Shown here: piece by piece, positions 61,333 through 64,000 of the stretch | How the letters are laid out: every line of letters starts with the position of its first letter | Position numbering within the stretch: the first letter of the stretch is position 1 | NCBI GenBank assembly: GCA_030374805.1 | Contig: JARGSG010000066.1 | Location: forward strand, 62,001 to 126,000 | DNA length: 64,000 nt | Direction: 5' to 3' | Origin: Gracilaria gracilis | Lineage: Eukaryota > Rhodophyta > Florideophyceae > Gracilariales > Gracilariaceae | Position numbers and translations under genes: made by a program | Notes under the pieces: model-generated | Seen by the model: the letters and a program-made list of their open reading frames with translations, nothing else | Database searches by the model: none | Told to the model about the DNA's origin: nothing

Positions 61333-61947
61333 TTAAAGTTTTTGGGGTAGTAAAATGGTTTGTAGTATAGACTGGTAACCAAAATTGGGTACAACATGTA
61401 GGGCCGAAGTAATCTGAGGCAGATGGTTACATATCAGCGTAACGGACTGAAACCGAGAATTCATTGCCTCAGTCCTTCCGAAGGGCGATTGCACTGCAGT
61501 CTTCCTGCCCTTTCCGACATTCCTCTTGGCCCTCTTCTTGGCCATTGGTGGCGGAGGCGAAGGCCTCCTATTCGAAAGGACGTCAATGTCCATGAACCCA
61601 CTACGCGACAGCTTCGGAAGGGACTGGCCGCCCACATTCTTCTTCGTGAGGGCCACCACTTCTTTATCCCCAGTACTTTCCTGAATGACAGCCACTGGCT
61701 CCTGGCTGTCTTGTTTCTTCAACTTCTCTTCGGCTGAAGACTCGAACTGTCTTCCAGGGAAGGCAACAAAACGTGAGTCCGCCTTCTCAAACTTAGACCA
61801 AGAGATCGTTTCCGCATGATCCATCTTGCCACAACTGGAACAAAGGGTCTTTCGCTGTGGGTTGGCGGGACAGCGGTTCGCACCGTGCCCAGTCTTCTTG
61901 CAGTAACTGCAAAGCTTGTTATCCGGAACTAGGTTCAGCACTGTCAA
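61333..61947 (-). pseudogene. Retroelement gag fragment with zinc knuckles
   Basis: A 204-codon frame has one complete CX2CX4HX4C knuckle (CSYCKKTGHGANRC) and a second with its last Cys lost (CSSCGKMDHAETISW). A Lys/Pro-rich tail (SPPPPMAKKRAKRN) follows. Double knuckles of this kind mark retrotransposon nucleocapsids. Upstream on the same strand another piece reads GKMNWLTELLAGL. No pol is attached. Confidence 0.55.
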
Positions 61948-63171
61948 AATTCTTTTTGACTAAAAACTAGAGACCAGCCAAAAGCTCGGTAAGCCAGTTC
62001 ATCTTCCCTTCCAACTGTTCGGAACGTTCTAAATAAGCATTTGTAGTGCACAAAGATGTAGTAATATTCAAATTTGAAAGCGCGTATACTATGCGCCAGG
62101 TACAAATTGCTGGAACCCAGCCTGCTGGAATGAATTGTATAGTTTATTACTTATTTTTTATAATATTTTAAAAATGTACACTGGCCTGCCCCTGCCTCCT
62201 CAGTAGTTAGAAACGCCGATGGCAAGCCAGTATCCATCAGTACACCTCAACGAGGCCTTGGTTCTAGCATGAGTTCCTCTTGCGCCCGATTTTTTGACAA
62301 TTTACCGCGAACAACTCCGTTTATCCCGAAACGTTATTTACTTCCGTCACTGATAAGCACAGAATGGTTGTTACGGCTATTTATATATCATTATTTTGCA
62401 AAGTTTTTTTCCGTCTTGCGGTTTTGCTAGAAATCGCACTTTTTACAGGTTTTCTCCTTTTGTCTGGAAATAATTTTTTTCTCTTTCAAGTCTGTGCTAC
62501 GCAGTACGATTTGTTTTGGTATCTTCAAACTGGCCGCTTCCATTACAGAAAACACCACACTCAGTGAATTTTATTTTTTCAGCATTTTGGTTGCCAACCT
62601 TAACCTCCGTCTGTTAGTGAAAAAGAGGTCCCTTGGAGGTACGTTTGGCACCTGTCGGTTTTATCGGAGGGTGTTGTCACTGCTTTGCTGCAATAGAATG
62701 CAAATCTGATTAACTTGTGTTTATAACCGCTGGCATAGTTTGTGTTCTTTCTTTTCTTTTTCGGCTTTGTTTCACAGTATTGGCTTTGATTAAAAACTTT
62801 TTTCGTCTGAGATTTTGCCGACGGCAGTTAAGTTCTAGAGAAGAACGCATTCTGGCCTACCTGAAACTCGACGACGGCCTTTTTCAGAGCATGATAGGTA
62901 CTGGGCGCACTATAAATTACAAACTGGGCCTTTTCTGGAATTTACGCAACGGCTTTCCTAAAAAGCTCAATCGAAGCGATGTCATTAAAACTGAGTAGTT
63001 CAAAAAGCCAATTTAAGTTTGCCAGTGAGTGGATTATGTTGCTTGGATCCAAACGCCTAGCGACAGCTTGATAAACTTCATTTTTCTCGCTTTGGGGCGT
63101 TAAGAAACTTTTCCAAGAGCTTTGGTTTTCCAACAGGGTTGTTATTGTCCTCTTGTGTTAGCAAACCGTCA
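61948..63171. other. AT-rich stretch, no firm gene
   Basis: A 93-codon plus-strand frame (62717-62998) and a 63-codon minus-strand frame (62942-63133) overlap; neither is recognised. T-rich runs dominate 62150-62800. Confidence 0.3.
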
Positions 63172-63481
63172 CTAAAAATTTTTGTAGTGGTGCTTTAATG
63201 CTCTGAGTGTGAAATGGCAGACGAGATCAAGCTTTTTCTTTTCATCAGATTGTTTTACGCATGAAAACGTTTTTGAACGCGAGAAAAACCTGGTGACCTT
63301 CAGCGACATCGCGCTGTCCAACCCAGCACGGGCGGTGGTTTTGGTGACCTTTGAGTGATAATAAGAGTTTGAATGCGGTTTCGTCAAGACTTAAAATTAT
63401 GTTAGGCCAGTTACGCCAGTGAGGCAAGCGTAAATCTTTGGTTTTTACTTGAATATCCGCCTTCTCCCACCCAGCGGACAC
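63172..63481 (-). pseudogene. Possible pogo/Tc1-type DDE transposase remnant
   Basis: One minus-strand frame has WPNIILSLDETAFKLL, like the N-x-DET first-Asp block of pogo/Tigger transposases. The next phase continues SKVTKTTARAGLDSAMSLKV, resembling the K-TW...G...V block that follows. No second Asp or terminal repeats were found, so this is tentative. Confidence 0.3.
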
Positions 63482-64000
63482 TCTGCTTGTCGCTTTTTAT
63501 GCAAGCAGCAGCGCAAGTCGCGGTGGAACGGGGGGAAGACGTTCCTAACGGACGCGTACAGCACAAAGGCACCACATGTATCCAAAAAGTACAGTGGGAG
63601 CCCCACAAATGTGAACAACTTGAGAAGCAAAAATGAAAATGGACTTTTGAGTTCGCTCCTTTTGCTTTTCAATTCGGGTAACTGACAGAAAACAGAGTGT
63701 AGTGGAAGTAGACGCTCTCGAAAAGAGAAATAAGACCTCTATTGAGACGAGATCGCTACCGCAGGATACTCTGAACACAAACGCATATATTCGACGGTTT
63801 TCCCCTCAAAGGCTGAGAAGCTGCGCAGATAAATTCCTCATACATTACTATGGAAAGCCAAATCAAGTCCGTTACAAATTTTGTTCCACACAACCGGCCA
63901 CCATCCTTCCTGAGCCATTAGACTAACACTACCAACTTATCCCTTTGTGCCCTTCGCTTCGCGGCGTTACTATTTGCAATCGCTTTTCGGACAGATAGAG
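63482..64000. other. End of window, no recognised gene
   Basis: Short frames on both strands, none with a recognised motif. The upstream part of the possible DDE transposase would lie here on the minus strand, but no domain is visible. Confidence 0.3.

Noticed and set aside
1..64000. CRISPR arrays or bacterial operons
   Set aside because: There is no regularly spaced repeat-spacer pattern; gene structure and transposon types are eukaryotic.

Overview
This window looks like nuclear DNA of a plastid-bearing eukaryote, most likely a red alga (a florideophyte such as Chondrus is my guess). The reasons are a cyanobacterial-type ispG with an N-terminal extension, host genes read almost entirely from single exons, compact GC-rich gene islands, and large blocks of nested transposable elements. 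I see no tRNA, rRNA, CRISPR or bacterial operon structure.

Layout. 0-4.4 kb: the 3' end of one gene (1-135), a single-pass membrane protein (461-1237, minus), an APH-like kinase (2188-2976), a long near-perfect palindrome and a decayed copia-type gag. 4.9-9.1 kb: a GC-rich housekeeping island with ispG (plastid MEP isoprenoid pathway), a DP-type cell-cycle transcription factor with a CAG tract, and a convergent UBL-WLM (Wss1-like) metalloprotease gene. A decayed copy of the WLM gene's 5' end lies at 9.8-9.96 kb. 10.2-13.5 kb: a small cluster of unrecognised surface genes, two paralogous secreted Cys-containing proteins on either side of a multi-pass membrane glycoprotein.

14.07-31.06 kb is a transposon nest. 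It holds a copia LTR with an RNase H fragment, a DDE_Tnp_4-type transposase pseudogene, and a 5455-bp piggyBac-like element (16401-21855) with 180-bp terminal inverted repeats. It also holds a plus-strand copia (22028-26263) and a minus-strand copia (26264-31061) carrying an 802-bp LTR-like insertion with a CAAAC target duplication. The piggyBac-like transposase is the most unusual object in the window: a PD-(D/E)XK (YqaJ/lambda-exonuclease-like) nuclease is embedded inside its DDE domain.

32.8-56.6 kb holds two large minus-strand Ty3/gypsy elements. Element A (32799-43981) has a chromodomain on its integrase. Element B (44596-56636) has 811-bp LTRs and a perfect GTAAT target duplication. Both carry a long decayed reading frame on the opposite strand between pol and the 3' LTR. 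Element B sits inside a decayed gene for a malectin-like / glucose-sorbosone-dehydrogenase-like (GSDH) protein, whose pieces lie at 44.27-44.6 and 56.64-60.09 kb on the minus strand.

60.1-64 kb: a PIF/Harbinger transposase broken by one TGA, a zinc-knuckle gag fragment and probable remains of another DDE transposase. About 40 kb of the 64 kb is transposon-derived. Nearly every element carries stops or frameshifts; the piggyBac-like and PIF copies, each with a single in-frame TGA, are the best preserved.
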